Positions 33,481-43,780 of a DNA stretch of 64,000 bases are shown here, in pieces. The translations under genes and the position numbers were made by a program. The stretch is taken from assembly GCF_019578655.1 (NCBI RefSeq), contig NC_063261.1, forward strand, positions 5,898,446 to 5,962,445, written 5' to 3'. This DNA comes from Ricinus communis. Taxonomy: Eukaryota > Streptophyta > Magnoliopsida > Malpighiales > Euphorbiaceae. The notes under the pieces are model-generated. The model did not search any database. It was not told where the DNA came from and saw only the letters and a list, made by a program, of their open reading frames with translations. The stretch's first letter is position 1. Each line of letters starts with the position of its first letter.

Positions 33481-34709
33481 CTTTTACTTGAAAAATGGGA
33501 ATAACTACTTAAATTACTCATTCCATTACTCTTTTATTTCACATGTCTATATTTAACCACTCCCTTTAATCATTAACTAGCTAACTAATTAATTAAAATA
33601 CTTAATTAATTAAATATATTAATATTTATGGGCTTTGGACATTTATTTTATTTCTTTGAATTCAAATTTATTTCTAAACTCAATATAACTTATATAATAA
33701 TTGATATAATAATATTTTATGCAAGTAAGGAGCATATTTATATGTATACCACGTTATGAATAACGATTACAAGGCAGAAATATATAGAGTAGACTTATTT
33801 GAATTAGGCATTTTCATTGAGAAGCTGAGATGCAATTAAATTTCAATCTATACTCCAAAATGGTTACTTCTTGGATCAAAATTTGACACTTGGGCTCTTC
33901 ACGTACATGAGAATGCCAACATTAATACTTGTGATATAAAGTCTTATACAATTATCCTCCTAAGCCCTTAACTTCTATCATTGAAGGTGTTTCTTTATTG
34001 TTTTCTCGTAATAAGAGAGATGTCAGCATTCAAATAATAGAGATTAACTTTAAACTAATAATTGAGGGATAGAATTTTAATATAAAACCTTAGAATTATT
34101 AAAGATATTATTTTTAAATGAGAATGCCAACATTAATACTTGCCCAAAATGGCCCGGGCCTTAGATTTCCGTAAGAGACAAATTTAATTTAACTTGTTTT
34201 ATCACATATCCCCGTCAAAGGTTGTCATAAGCTCTGCTCACATGCAATATTTTTTTTAAAGAAAAGATTAATTCACTTATTTGTTTATTTTTCTTAGTCT
34301 TATATTTATGAGACAATTTAACATGTGGGCAAATATATATAACTCATATGTATCATGTATGTATCTTAGTACGTGTAATGTGTATAAATAAATAAGGACT
34401 TGGCAAGTTTTTGGACAAAAGACAATGACGTGAACAGATTGAACTAAATTATTGTGCAAACATAGCACAGAATACTGGTGATAAACGTGTGTAGTTGCAT
34501 GTAACATGGTTATTGTATTCAAACACATTATGAGAATTGAAAGTTACATAAACTGTAATAAATTGAAAAAGAGACTTAGGAAGTCTTCTCCTCAAAAGAG
34601 TTATAAGTGTATTTGACCTCTGCAGGCAAAGAAAAGAACATGTAACTCGTTATTTTTGAACCATTAATCATTTTCTTTACATAAGTAATTGAAACTAAGT
34701 TTCATTTTA
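33481..34709. other. AT-rich unassigned sequence with a 25-base direct repeat
   Basis: The only clear structure is a direct repeat starting ATGAGAATGCCAACATTAAT at about 33907 and 34118 (25 identical bases, 211 bases apart). A short minus frame at 34277-34528 has no family motif. Confidence 0.35.
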
Positions 34710-35035
34710 GCCAAATGTATATTTATATCTATGACTTTGATCATTTAGTCAGTTTAACACTCTAATTTTTAATATAATTTAACAAATATTTGAACTTTTT
34801 TTGTGATATTTAACACTTTTTGACATATGCTTCATTCAATACATCCACATGTATTACACAAAAATATTTAAATATTATTAAAAAATAAAGTTCAGGTATA
34901 TATTTAGTTAAATTGAAAGTTAAAGGTGTTTAGATATTAAAAAAATTAAATTCAGGTATATGTTAGATTAAACCAAAAATTAAAGTGTTAAATTGACTAA
35001 TCGGCATAAATTCAGAGTCATAAATATATATTTGG
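34710..35035. mobile_element. MITE-like element, ~75-bp terminal inverted repeats
   Basis: GCCAAATGTATATTTAT (34710) pairs with the right end at 35035. The arms extend about 75 bases and share 'TTTAACACTYTAATTTTT'. The 326-bp length, AT-rich centre and absence of ORF fit a MITE. No unambiguous target duplication. Confidence 0.75.
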
Positions 35036-36514
35036 CTTTTTTTTAGTGGTATGAAAATATTTACAATTTATAAGGAATTTGTAATGTTTGAAAATTAATA
35101 AAAGTGAAAATTTAAAGTAAATTACCAATATTAATAAAAAATTAAAATAAAAAATCCCAATCGTTAAATATACAAACAATTGAATCAAAAATTGAGAAAC
35201 AAAAGAGAAAGGAAGCGATTATTTTTTAGAGTATCAAGAACCCTAATCTTTAATCCAAACAACTGGAATCAAATTCAATCTAAAATACAGAATCGCACAG
35301 AGAGATAATATTTGTTCTTTTCGTATCAAAATCTAGAGTATCACAAATCCTAGTCTCTGGATATCCGAACAATTAACAATCAAATTGAATCAAATATTAA
35401 AACAAGAAAGGAATAATAGTGGTGGGTCTTTTTTCATCTAAGTTTTACTATGTGAAGGACAATGTCTTCTTTGTTATAATGATTGTGTTTTTTCATTCGT
35501 GGTTAAAGGAAACAAAATTAAAAAGAGAATAGCAAATAGATCGAGATGCATTCATAATAGAAAGGCGAAGATGCCTAGGGGGTTTAAATTGTGTAGGCGT
35601 GAGAGTTAGTGTTTTTTATTCTAGGTATTTACTAGGTAGAATAGATTGAAACGAAAAGAGATCAATATATCAGGAGAGAAAAGCAATGTCTAAAGATAGG
35701 TGTGCACATAGCGACAACCCTTAAAGAGGTAATCTAAGTGACAGGCGAGTAATGAGGAGTGGTAGTGAGTAGTAGAGTGTAGTAGGAAGAGAGTGCATTA
35801 AAGCTTAGAGAGAAAAAAATTAGAGTTCAATTATCTAAATTTATCAAAATGAGCAAAACAATCTTTTCCACCAGGAAATGAGGGCATATTTATAATGATA
35901 ATGAGTGATTAAGAACCACTGATCTATGTTACATATAGTTTCATCTCATAGAAGAAGTGTTTAAGTGAGTTTTGAACCATTTAAGTGGTATAAACTTCTT
36001 TCCTTTATGATTTGAGCATATACTACATAAACAGATTAAGGAGGGTCGAATCTCTTTCTAACTGGTCTTATCTCAAGCCTGCCAAAATAGATTTCCTTTA
36101 AAATATCTTGATCATACAATAATGGGCCTTATTGATAATTCAAATGCAATAATAAATTTTAAAATAATATATAATTAGTCATTAAAATATTCATACAACT
36201 ACAAAAAATAATGTTAATTTTTCTAAAAGTGATATTGATGGAGCTCAAATAGAGTTGCAAATTCTTATTTTCTCTTTTAGAATTTCAAGGTTCGAAACTT
36301 TGCTAAACTCTTATTTGTTACTATTATATACTTGCAAATGAATATACTTATAAGATCTTATTAATTTTTAATTAATTAAGTTATTTTGATCATTTATTAG
36401 TCTTTAATAAATCAAATTAATAATTCATTAAGAGCTTGTATAATTCTCGAAGTTCAATGTATTAGAATTTCTAATCATTAAATAGAATTTTATTTAAATT
36501 TAAAAGTCAAAAAT

Positions 36515-36517
<3 letters not shown>
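35036..36517. other. AT-rich unassigned sequence
   Basis: Nothing coding is seen. A weak duplication of about 106 bases ('AGAGTATCA...CCTA' at about 35227 and 35333) is present. Confidence 0.3.

Positions 36518-36546
<29 letters not shown>
36518..36546. repeat. (TA)n microsatellite
   Basis: About 14 uninterrupted TA dinucleotides. Confidence 0.95.
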
Positions 36547-36549
<3 letters not shown>

Positions 36550-37125
36550 ATTTAATTTAGATTTTTATTGGAAATTAATTAGTATTTTAGCTTTGGCATT
36601 TATATTATTTACTTAAGATCACTATTCAAGAAAAGAGAGAATTATCAAACATTTATTTATTACAATTATATGCTTTATAGTTCTTTCCATCTTTATTAAT
36701 TCATGATTTTATATTGATCTTTGCATTAGCTTAAGTTTTTATATGTTTAATGCTTAAACCCATCTTTATGCTTATGTCTTCAATTTCAATTGATAATTTG
36801 TTCAAAGAGATGAAGTTATTTGGCCATCACTTTGATGTACCTTATATATTATGTCATAGTCCCTTATATAGGTATTGAAGTTCTTCCATCCTACAAAAAG
36901 TAGGACTTTAGGAATATAAGGTCTTATAATTCTATTAGGATTATCCTTCTTGGTTGGATGTGAGAGTCCTAAGTTCGGCCGGATACTCTCAATTAGAGTC
37001 CGATCAAGACTTGGTCTCAAAGACTCCTAATTATACTTAAATTTAGACTTAATCAACCTTGCCTTTCTCGGATATGATAGCTCGGGATATAATGGTTGGT
37101 TATCATTAGTCCCTTCCTCTTGAAA
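36547..37125. other. Unassigned sequence next to an LTR fragment
   Basis: The sequence has several 'GAGAGTCC/GACTC' phrases but no repeat partner. It abuts the truncated LTR fragment at 37126, so a rearrangement breakpoint lies here. Confidence 0.3.
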
Positions 37126-37553
37126 ACTAACCCAAACAATCCAACAATATAATATCAAGCCAACATAGTAAAGAAATCCCAATGGATTTAATCAATCTAG
37201 CTAATCATGTTCATAATCAAAATCCACAAGAATACAATTACAATAAAGAGTAAAGGTAGAGAAAACCCGATTACACCTTTGGATGAGAGTAAACAGCCCC
37301 AATTCCTCTTGCTCAATCTTGGATCGATCCTTGTTCCCCTTGCTCGATTTGAAAACCAATCAACGAACCTCGCCCAATCTTCAATCCTTAAAGGGAATCC
37401 GATTGAAACCTTGATCCAAGTCTCCTTTTCCCTTGGTTCCAGCTCAGAAAACCCTTAGGGAGAGAAAAATTAGGGTTTGGGACGTTCTCCCCCGCTCTCC
37501 TCTTCTTTTTTTTCTCTCTTCTATCTTTTAACTAATTCCCCCTGTCGCCTGCT
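37126..37553 (-). repeat. Internal fragment of the 3' LTR
   Basis: It matches 42253-42672 almost base for base. The U3 start with the palindromes and the U5 end are missing. At 37553 it joins the C-terminal coding region of the ATHILA-family ORF directly. Confidence 0.85.
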
Positions 37554-39078
37554 GGCTGGTCTGGGGTGGAGGAGTGGCTGCTCTCTGAGGATCGGAAGTA
37601 GTGTCACATGCAGGAGCTGGTGGATCAGCAGGAGCAGCGTCAATAGGAGGCTCGTCAAGCTACTGTGTTGAAGGGTGCTCAGTCGGAGAGGGAAGGCCAG
37701 CTGGATCATCCGCTAGGGGATGTCAAAATGGCTCTGCTCTGGAACCCGGCTTTGTGGACAGGCAGGTGCAAAATCTGTAGTAAAAATATCATCAAACATG
37801 TCATTGGCCATAGAGGCCTCTAACCTACCTCCCTGCTCAATCAGGGCCTGAAGCATAGCCCTCTGCCTCTCAAACTGAGCCATCATCTAGCTCAAACTCA
37901 CCGTAGTAAAGGTCCCTACCGAAAAGCCTCTTGTCGAATGAAATGCCGCTCCTCCCGCCAACCTTTGTAAGTCGCAACTCTCTAAACTCAATTGGAGAGA
38001 CTCCTAAAACAGTTGATGAAGAACCAGAAGGAGCTGAAGTAGATGGTTTAGAGGAAGACTCCGGAATATCAGAAGAAGGTGGGACATCCTGTGTACCATG
38101 GGTTCGTGGGGCAGGTCGCTCCTCTCTGAGTGCTGCCAAGAGAGCATTCCTCAGTCTATACTCTAGTCCTAGCGGACCCTGCCTACGAGTCACCATCCCC
38201 ATACTAACTAATTGGGGAAGTCCCAACGTCTCCATCACCCCCAGCTCTGTCAAAAGTGGTATCGCCTCCTCTAAAACTCCTAAGCTCCTAGCCAATCGAG
38301 TAATGTAAGTCCTAAAACAGAAAAATACCTTCTTTGAGTTGTAGAAGGCACTGATCTGTCTGGCCAACAAATATCCCATATCGACGGACTGGTGCTGATG
38401 CATGCTGTAAAGTATAATAGGTCCGGCTGGGTAACTACACCACCGCTATCTCCCCTGCCAGTGATGGTCCTAGCCAGCAATGCATGCAAGTACCACAGTC
38501 CCTCAGGCAAGTTAGATGCCTTGGACTGGCTGGCACTGTACCCCTAAATGTTATCAAAAATCTCGGCCCACATCTGCGGATATGACATACCAGGCTTGTG
38601 TATACAGCGACTATAAACCTCTCCAGCTGCATCCTCCTCAGTCCACAAGCCTAAGTGTACCCCAAACTACTTTACACTCATCGTGAAAGTCTGCTTTACT
38701 AGTCTGAAACTGATCACATCTGATTGTTGGAAGTCCCGCAACTGGCTCTGCAGAAAGAAAGTGCTAGCAAACTCCATAGTCAACCCCCTATATGTTGGTT
38801 CAACTATCTCAAAGAAATGCTGAAATGGGGGCGTCTCAAGATATCTCATGACCGCACTGCAAGTCCGAGCCTATCCTACGCCCCTCTCCCAAATCTTTGT
38901 GCCTCATTGATTGATATCTCTGCTCAAATATGGGTTGGCCTTGGAAAAGTAGGAATCGATGGCGCTGCGGTGGTCTAATTAGGCCTGAACTAGTCGGTGC
39001 AGTGCCTGACGATCGAGAGGAAGAGGAACCATCGGTCTGCCTCCTCTTATAAACTCCTGATCCTCGTCTGGTGGACAT
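37554..39078 (-). pseudogene. ATHILA-family (ORF1/env-position) protein
   Basis: The start is the minus-strand ATG at 39076-39078: 'MSTRRGSGVYKRRQTDG' and a Ser-rich stretch. Then come 'VEPTYRGLTMEFASTFF', 'LPEGLWYLHALLARTITGR' followed by 'GDSGGVV', and a later 'FRELRLTKVGGRSG'. Order and wording fit the ATHILA ORF-1 family (Pfam PF03078), found downstream of or instead of pol in Athila elements; its biochemical role is unknown. At least four frameshifts or stops break it. The Pro/Asp-rich tail (about 37560-37700) runs straight into LTR sequence. The upstream AG|GTACC acceptor at 39084 suggests expression from a spliced RNA. Confidence 0.7.
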
Positions 39079-39083
39079 GGTAC

Positions 39084-39638
39084 CTGAAAAACAAATTTTT
39101 AGTACTAAGGATCAACAAAATTCTGGCAGCATAACGACATAAAATGGACAAATCGAACGATTTAATTTGATAAAATTAAACCGCTCAATGTCCTGCAAAG
39201 AAAAGTCAATCCACAATACTACCAACCAATTCTAACCAATTAAATTTTCAATTTATCCACATGGAGTTTAACTTCACCATCACAAGGCAAACCAACATGC
39301 TAATATAAAACAGATACAACAGAGTCGACTATATATGACAGAGCCTATTGTTTAGCTGCCAACAATAATAATAAAGAGGAAAAATAAAGAATTAATCAAA
39401 ATCATGAATAATGGTAGAAAAGAAAAACGAAATGAGCAAGTTAGGTATATAAACTAAATTAAAGAAAACAAAAGAAAATTAAGCACAAACATGAATGTAA
39501 ATGCATGCACCAAATAATAAAATAAGGAAATAAACTAAAACAAAAAAAATTGAAACACAAATTGAAACACAAAGAAAAACATAAATTTGAACTAATATCA
39601 AAATAAAATAACGGAAAATGAAGTTGGAGGGTACTTAC
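39084..39638 (-). other. Intron-like stretch before the ATHILA-family ORF
   Basis: On the minus strand the donor is CAA|GTAAGT (GT at 39638-39637). The acceptor is TTTGTTTTTCAG|GTACC (G at 39084), with TACTAAA, a near-consensus branch site, about 20 bases upstream. It is 555 bases, AT-rich and non-coding. The acceptor lies 5 bases before the ORF's ATG. Confidence 0.5.
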
Positions 39639-39743
39639 TTGACAAACGCAATATCCAAAGCCTTCGAGATGAGAAATAAGAAGTGAGAGAGCAAGAGAGG
39701 AGATAATTGCTAAAACTAAAAGGAGAGCAAAGTTTTTGGCCAT
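39639..39743 (-). CDS. Possible signal-peptide-like leader exon
   Basis: A 35-codon open stretch begins 'MAKNFALLLVLAIISSLAL' (ATG at 39741-39743) and ends at the donor after CAA. It has a short basic start, a long hydrophobic core and a Cys pair near the end, like a secretory signal. If spliced to 39083 it would continue about 34 codons in a frame different from the ATHILA-family ORF. The ATG is only about 14-24 bases from the TATA box, so the RNA may start at or after it, and then this is a non-coding leader. Confidence 0.3.
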
Positions 39744-39756
39744 TTTGAAATGAAGT

Positions 39757-40010
39757 GGTATATATAGGCAGTGTACGGAACACGCCTGTGTTCACCAACA
39801 GGGGTCGTGTTCATGAACACGGTCTGGATATCGGGCCGTGTTAAGCGAATTAAAACGTGTTGACTTACCAACTTCTGAGAACATGCCCGTGTTTATGGAA
39901 CACGGGGACGTGTTGGGGACACGGTCGGGCATAAATTCCAGTGTGGACTACTGTGAATGTGTTCATCTTAATTTGATTTTCTTCAATTAGAACACGGGCC
40001 GTGTTAATGA
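39757..40010 (-). promoter_or_regulatory. Internal promoter: palindromes plus TATA
   Basis: CTATATATACC (minus; 39757-39769) is a strong TATA box. Upstream are CGTGTTCATGAACACG (39806-39821, perfect 16-bp palindrome), AACACGGGCCGTGTT (39991-40005, palindromic around one base) and further ACACGG/CCGTGT blocks. This is the same architecture as the LTR promoters, but located inside the element, upstream of the ATHILA-family ORF. Confidence 0.6.
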
Positions 40011-40163
40011 ACACGGTCTTGAACATGCCTGTGTTGGTCTCCAGAAAATGCAAAACTTGTGATCCTCAGCACTTTCTCACTCTTTCTCACCTGCACAACC
40101 AATAAGTCCTCAACTCATACACTCAACATAAATAAAACTTACCAAAACAAACTGTAAAATCTA

Positions 40164-41421
40164 ATCAAACTAAGTTCACAATAAAGGGTAAATTATTATA
40201 ATTGAAAAATAGAATTTGGGGTGCCTCCCAAAAGCGCTTCTTTTTTATGTGATGAGTCTTCTTAGCTGGACTCATGGTGAAAAGTAAACGGTGGGGATTG
40301 ACGACCATCCATCCTTCTTCCAAGCAAATGGCTTTAAGTATCCGCTTAGCGGGATAATAGTCAATGTCCTCTTCCCGACTATCAAGCAAGCAGCCAGTAT
40401 GATGGGCAAGACTTGCTCCTCGTATAATTGCATGTAGTCATGATGCTGTAGGGGCTCTTCCAATTTGAAAGCTGAAGTTTCACCAATTGGAAGGATCGAC
40501 GGTTGGGCAATTTCTTCAGGAACGTTGATGGTTTTCTCTAGTCCTTGGCTTGGTTCACTTGCTAGAAGAAAATCGAGCTCCTCCAAGACTTCGTCATTGG
40601 ATAACTCATGCTCATCTTCCATCATCGAAGGGACTTGTGAAAAATCCACCAAAAATTCCTCTAACTGCAACTCAGCATCATCAACTGTATGTTCTTGTTG
40701 ATAGTCTTTTAAAGGAATCATGTTCGCCTCTTCCTTTTCTGGTTCCATCTCCATGTTCAAGAAATCGTCCTGTACAGAAGCATCATCGTCAAACATAGTA
40801 GATAAACCAGAAAAATTCTCACTTGAACACAAAGTGACGGCGCTCAAGTGTTCCTCGGATTCAGTAGCGTTTGATGGAGTTCCCAAGCTAGTAACTTGAA
40901 GATTAAGCCTACTTGATGCTTTATGTTCTTAATCGAGGCTTGTTGATCTTCAAGTATCCTCTCTATTTATTGGAATCCATCCTCAAGACTTGCAATAAAC
41001 CTCATCATCAGCTCCTCTGACACTAACTCTTCACCTTGAGTTGATGGTGCAAGATTAGGTCACGAAATTCGGTGGTTCTTGGCCATCTAAGCTCCATCCA
41101 AAGGGTGAATAAGTGCTCCATTCTTGATTGTAGGTGCTTCTATACGAGTCATTTGGCCAACTTCCCGTATAATTCACCTGTTCATAGTTATAAGAATAAT
41201 GAGCAACATCACTCTACAATAGACAATCATTACTCATGTAAACCACAACAAAATTCATAAAAAACTTAAGATGAAAGGATAGGAGTGGAGAGTTGATCGG
41301 TAGCCCTACAAAACGATTCCACTCGAGCTTCTAAAGATGCACGGGTATTCCAATTTTTAGCACTCTCTTAGTTCCTGATCCCATTTTCCAATGCGTCATA
41401 AAAAGAGTTTGAGTTTAGCAT
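40164..41421 (-). pseudogene. Athila Gag C-terminal-like protein (minus copy)
   Basis: ATG at 41419-41421 corresponds to the ATG at 5463. The frame 40272-40886 gives 'LSTMFDDDASVQDDFLNMEM', 'HELSNDEVLEELDFLLASE' and 'LIVGKRTLTIIPLSGYLKPF', closely matching 5531-6637. An overlapping frame (40165-40389) gives 'REEDIDYYPAKRILKAICLE' and 'MSPAKKTHHIKKK'. The first third is broken by stops and small indels, but it keeps the C missing at about 5596 in the other copy. See that entry for domains. Confidence 0.6.
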
Positions 41422-41583
41422 TGAACCTCCTTATCATTCACTATCTGAATCATAAACTTAAACTAAATAAATATATACAAATAAAATAAAATAAATAAAC
41501 AAATAAAAATAAAAAGCATAAAATAATAAGAAAAAAATTGGCTAAATTAACAAATAGCAAATTTCACTCTAGTTTTCAAACAA

Positions 41584-41603
41584 TTCCTCGGAAACGGCGC
41601 TAA
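41584..41603 (-). other. Decayed primer binding site
   Basis: On the minus strand TAGCGCCGTTTCCGAGGAA begins 5-6 bases after the LTR end, a tRNA-Asp-type site with several changes. Confidence 0.6.
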
Positions 41604-41608
41604 GAACT

Positions 41609-43050
41609 TGATGCGTACTACTTATGTTAGCTACAATCTAAGGCAGTGTACCTATCAATGCAGTCTAGCACTAATGGCGAGTATCAAGGTCGTATTCCTC
41701 TAGAAAGTGAAAGCCCAGAATTACTCCTTTGTTCTTTGTTATATTAACCTAAAATGAGTGATGAATACTTTCTAAACTAACTAATAGCTACAATCTAAGT
41801 TCTAAGGGAGATGCAAGAGTAATTGATAATTAAAATAACTAAGGCAAGAGAGCAAATCCAAAGGAAACCTAAACTAGTTGGCAATCAAACAAAAGATAAA
41901 GGATTGTTGAATCTAATTATGCTACCCGTGGATGAATTCTTAACCGAATTCGGTTTCTCTCTCGAGATAACCGGATTCCTAAATCTAATAACCTAAAGTT
42001 GGAATCTCTTCCTAACGATTGATTCTTAAATTAGCATTAAGCTTTAATCCGCCTCTATTAAGCTTTGTTAATTCTTAATCCGGCTAGTTAATTATCCTTA
42101 TCTCTAAGTGATTATTAACCAGTTCTTGCTATTCAAAATTTCAATTGTGAAATGGACTTCTCAATCACACAAAGCAATCTAAACACACAATTCACAACGT
42201 CTCATGAATAATGCATTATCTTATTAATACTGAAAGCAAGAAAAATACAAAACTAACCCAAACAATCCAACAATATAATATCAAGCCAACATAGTAAAGA
42301 AATCCTAATGGATTTAATCAATCTAGCTAATCATGTTCATTATCAAAATCCACAAGAATACAATTACAATAAAGAGTAAAGGTAGAGAAATCCTGATTAC
42401 ACCCTTGGATGAGAGTAAACAGCCCCAATTCCTCTTGCTCAATCTTGAATTGATCCTTGTTCCCCTTGCTTGATGTGAAAACCAATCAACGAACCTCGCA
42501 CAATCTTTGATCCTTGAAGGGAATCCGATTGAAATCTTGATCCAAGTCTCCTTTTCCCTTGGTTCCACCTCAAAAAACCCTTAGGGAGAGAAAAATTAGG
42601 GTTTGAGACGTTCTCCCCCGCTCTCCTCTTCTTTTTTTCTCTCTTCTTTCTTTTAACTAATTCCCCCTGTCGCTGCCAACACGACCATGTTCTCAACACG
42701 GGCTGGTGTTGATGCCCGTGTTACTCTCTGTGGCCGTGCTCCCTAAGAACTTCATTTTCTTTGATGTTTGATGTACCCAACACGGCCGTGTTGGTGACCG
42801 TGTTGGGAACACGGCCAGTGTTGAAATCAACACGGCCATGTTCAGCTTCCTCATGCTCGTACTTAGCTTATTTCGGTAGTTTTGACGTCCAATTATGCTC
42901 TAATTCTTCCCTTTATCATTCTTTGACTTCTTTTGAACCTAATGCACACAAACAGACGCATAGGGTGAGTGTTAGGACCAATTCACATCCAAATGTCCAT
43001 AAAATTAATCTTAAAAACCCCATTTAGATGTGTGTTTTTTACGCACATCA
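41609..43050 (-). repeat. 5' LTR of the minus-strand Athila derivative
   Basis: The 1442-bp LTR on the minus strand runs from TGATGTGCGT to GTACGCATCA. U3 has the perfect 18-bp palindrome CCAACACGGCCGTGTTGG (42777-42794) and several ACACGG/CCGTGT pairs (42677-42845). U5 is nearly the same as in 4560-5309. CTCAT at 43051-43055 would be the target duplication; its partner is lost. Confidence 0.92.
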
Positions 43051-43780
43051 CTCATGCTCAGCATTCTAGCTAGATAAAGAGTTTGGGTACCTCTCAGCAA
43101 GTGAGATCAAAGGGTATCCATTCAAGCTTGACCAAATCATGAACATGAGGCATGCTCGGCCTTACCATTTTGAATTTCAAATGTCTGGTAGGTAAGAGTT
43201 ATGACATGCCTCTTGATGTTTCATACGTCATGCTTATCATAATAAGCGTTGCTTCCTATTTATGCTTTTCAAATGACCATATCACCTTTTATTTCTAGAA
43301 TATTCCTTTATCATCTCAAAGGACACTTTGGTCATTATTATAGGACTACAAAAATTTCTATGACATTCTCTTCACACTACTTTTACCATTTCTAGACTTA
43401 GTTTTCTATAACTCTCTGCTCCAACTCTATTTTTACTGTATTTGGTTCTTCCTTGCTTTCATCCCATCCTTTGTAGATTATAACTCTATCACTAATAAGT
43501 GCCTTTACCCTTTCTCTACTCACTTCTTCTTTTGTTTTTTCTTTTTTCTCTTTATCGTTTCTAGTCTTCATGGAGTCCTCCTCTCAACCTCCTTCTCAAA
43601 AACCAATTCCTGAGTTTGTTAATAGGGAGGAGCCTGTCCAAACTCGCTCCTAAAATCTTTTTTTTAGTCTACCAGTAGAAAGGGACCTTCTTGTCACCAA
43701 GAAGAGGCTAAAAGCCCTGAGTCTTCACTTGAGAATGGTGAAAATGATCAACATCTCTTCCTCTCTAAAATGAACCTCCC
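43051..43780. other. Unassigned spacer with a short ORF start
   Basis: Pyrimidine-rich tract 43480-43570, then ATG at about 43570 ('MESSSQPPSQKPIPEFVNRE') and a stop after about 28 codons. This could be the start of an extra ORF of a Tat-type element; no family motif follows. It ends at the CTCCC preceding the LTR at 43781. Confidence 0.3.

Larger units (their letters stand above)
37126..43050 (-). mobile_element. Athila derivative with ATHILA-family ORF (minus)
   Basis: From high to low coordinates: full 5' LTR (41609-43050), decayed tRNA-Asp-type primer site, Gag C-terminal-like ORF, internal promoter with leader and intron-like stretch, ATHILA-family ORF, and a 428-bp piece of LTR. The Gag-like part is closely related to that of 3796-10043. 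Protease, RT and integrase are absent, so it is non-autonomous. The 3' LTR lost both ends. Confidence 0.75.

Noticed and set aside
37931..38308. Plus-strand ORF of 125 codons
   Set aside because: It is the antisense shadow of the ATHILA-family ORF, which has recognisable motifs on the minus strand.
38280..38510. GRGDS cell-attachment motif in the ATHILA-family ORF
   Set aside because: The G-R-x-D-S stretch appears to be part of the family's own pattern; in a plant element remnant an integrin-type role has no support.
40090..40142. Extra short intron (minus strand, GTAAGT to TGCAG) upstream of the internal promoter
   Set aside because: About 50 bases is too short for a usual plant intron, and it lies upstream of the TATA box.
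43570..43660. A host gene starting MESSSQPPSQ
   Set aside because: It stops after about 28 codons and no continuing frame or domain follows.
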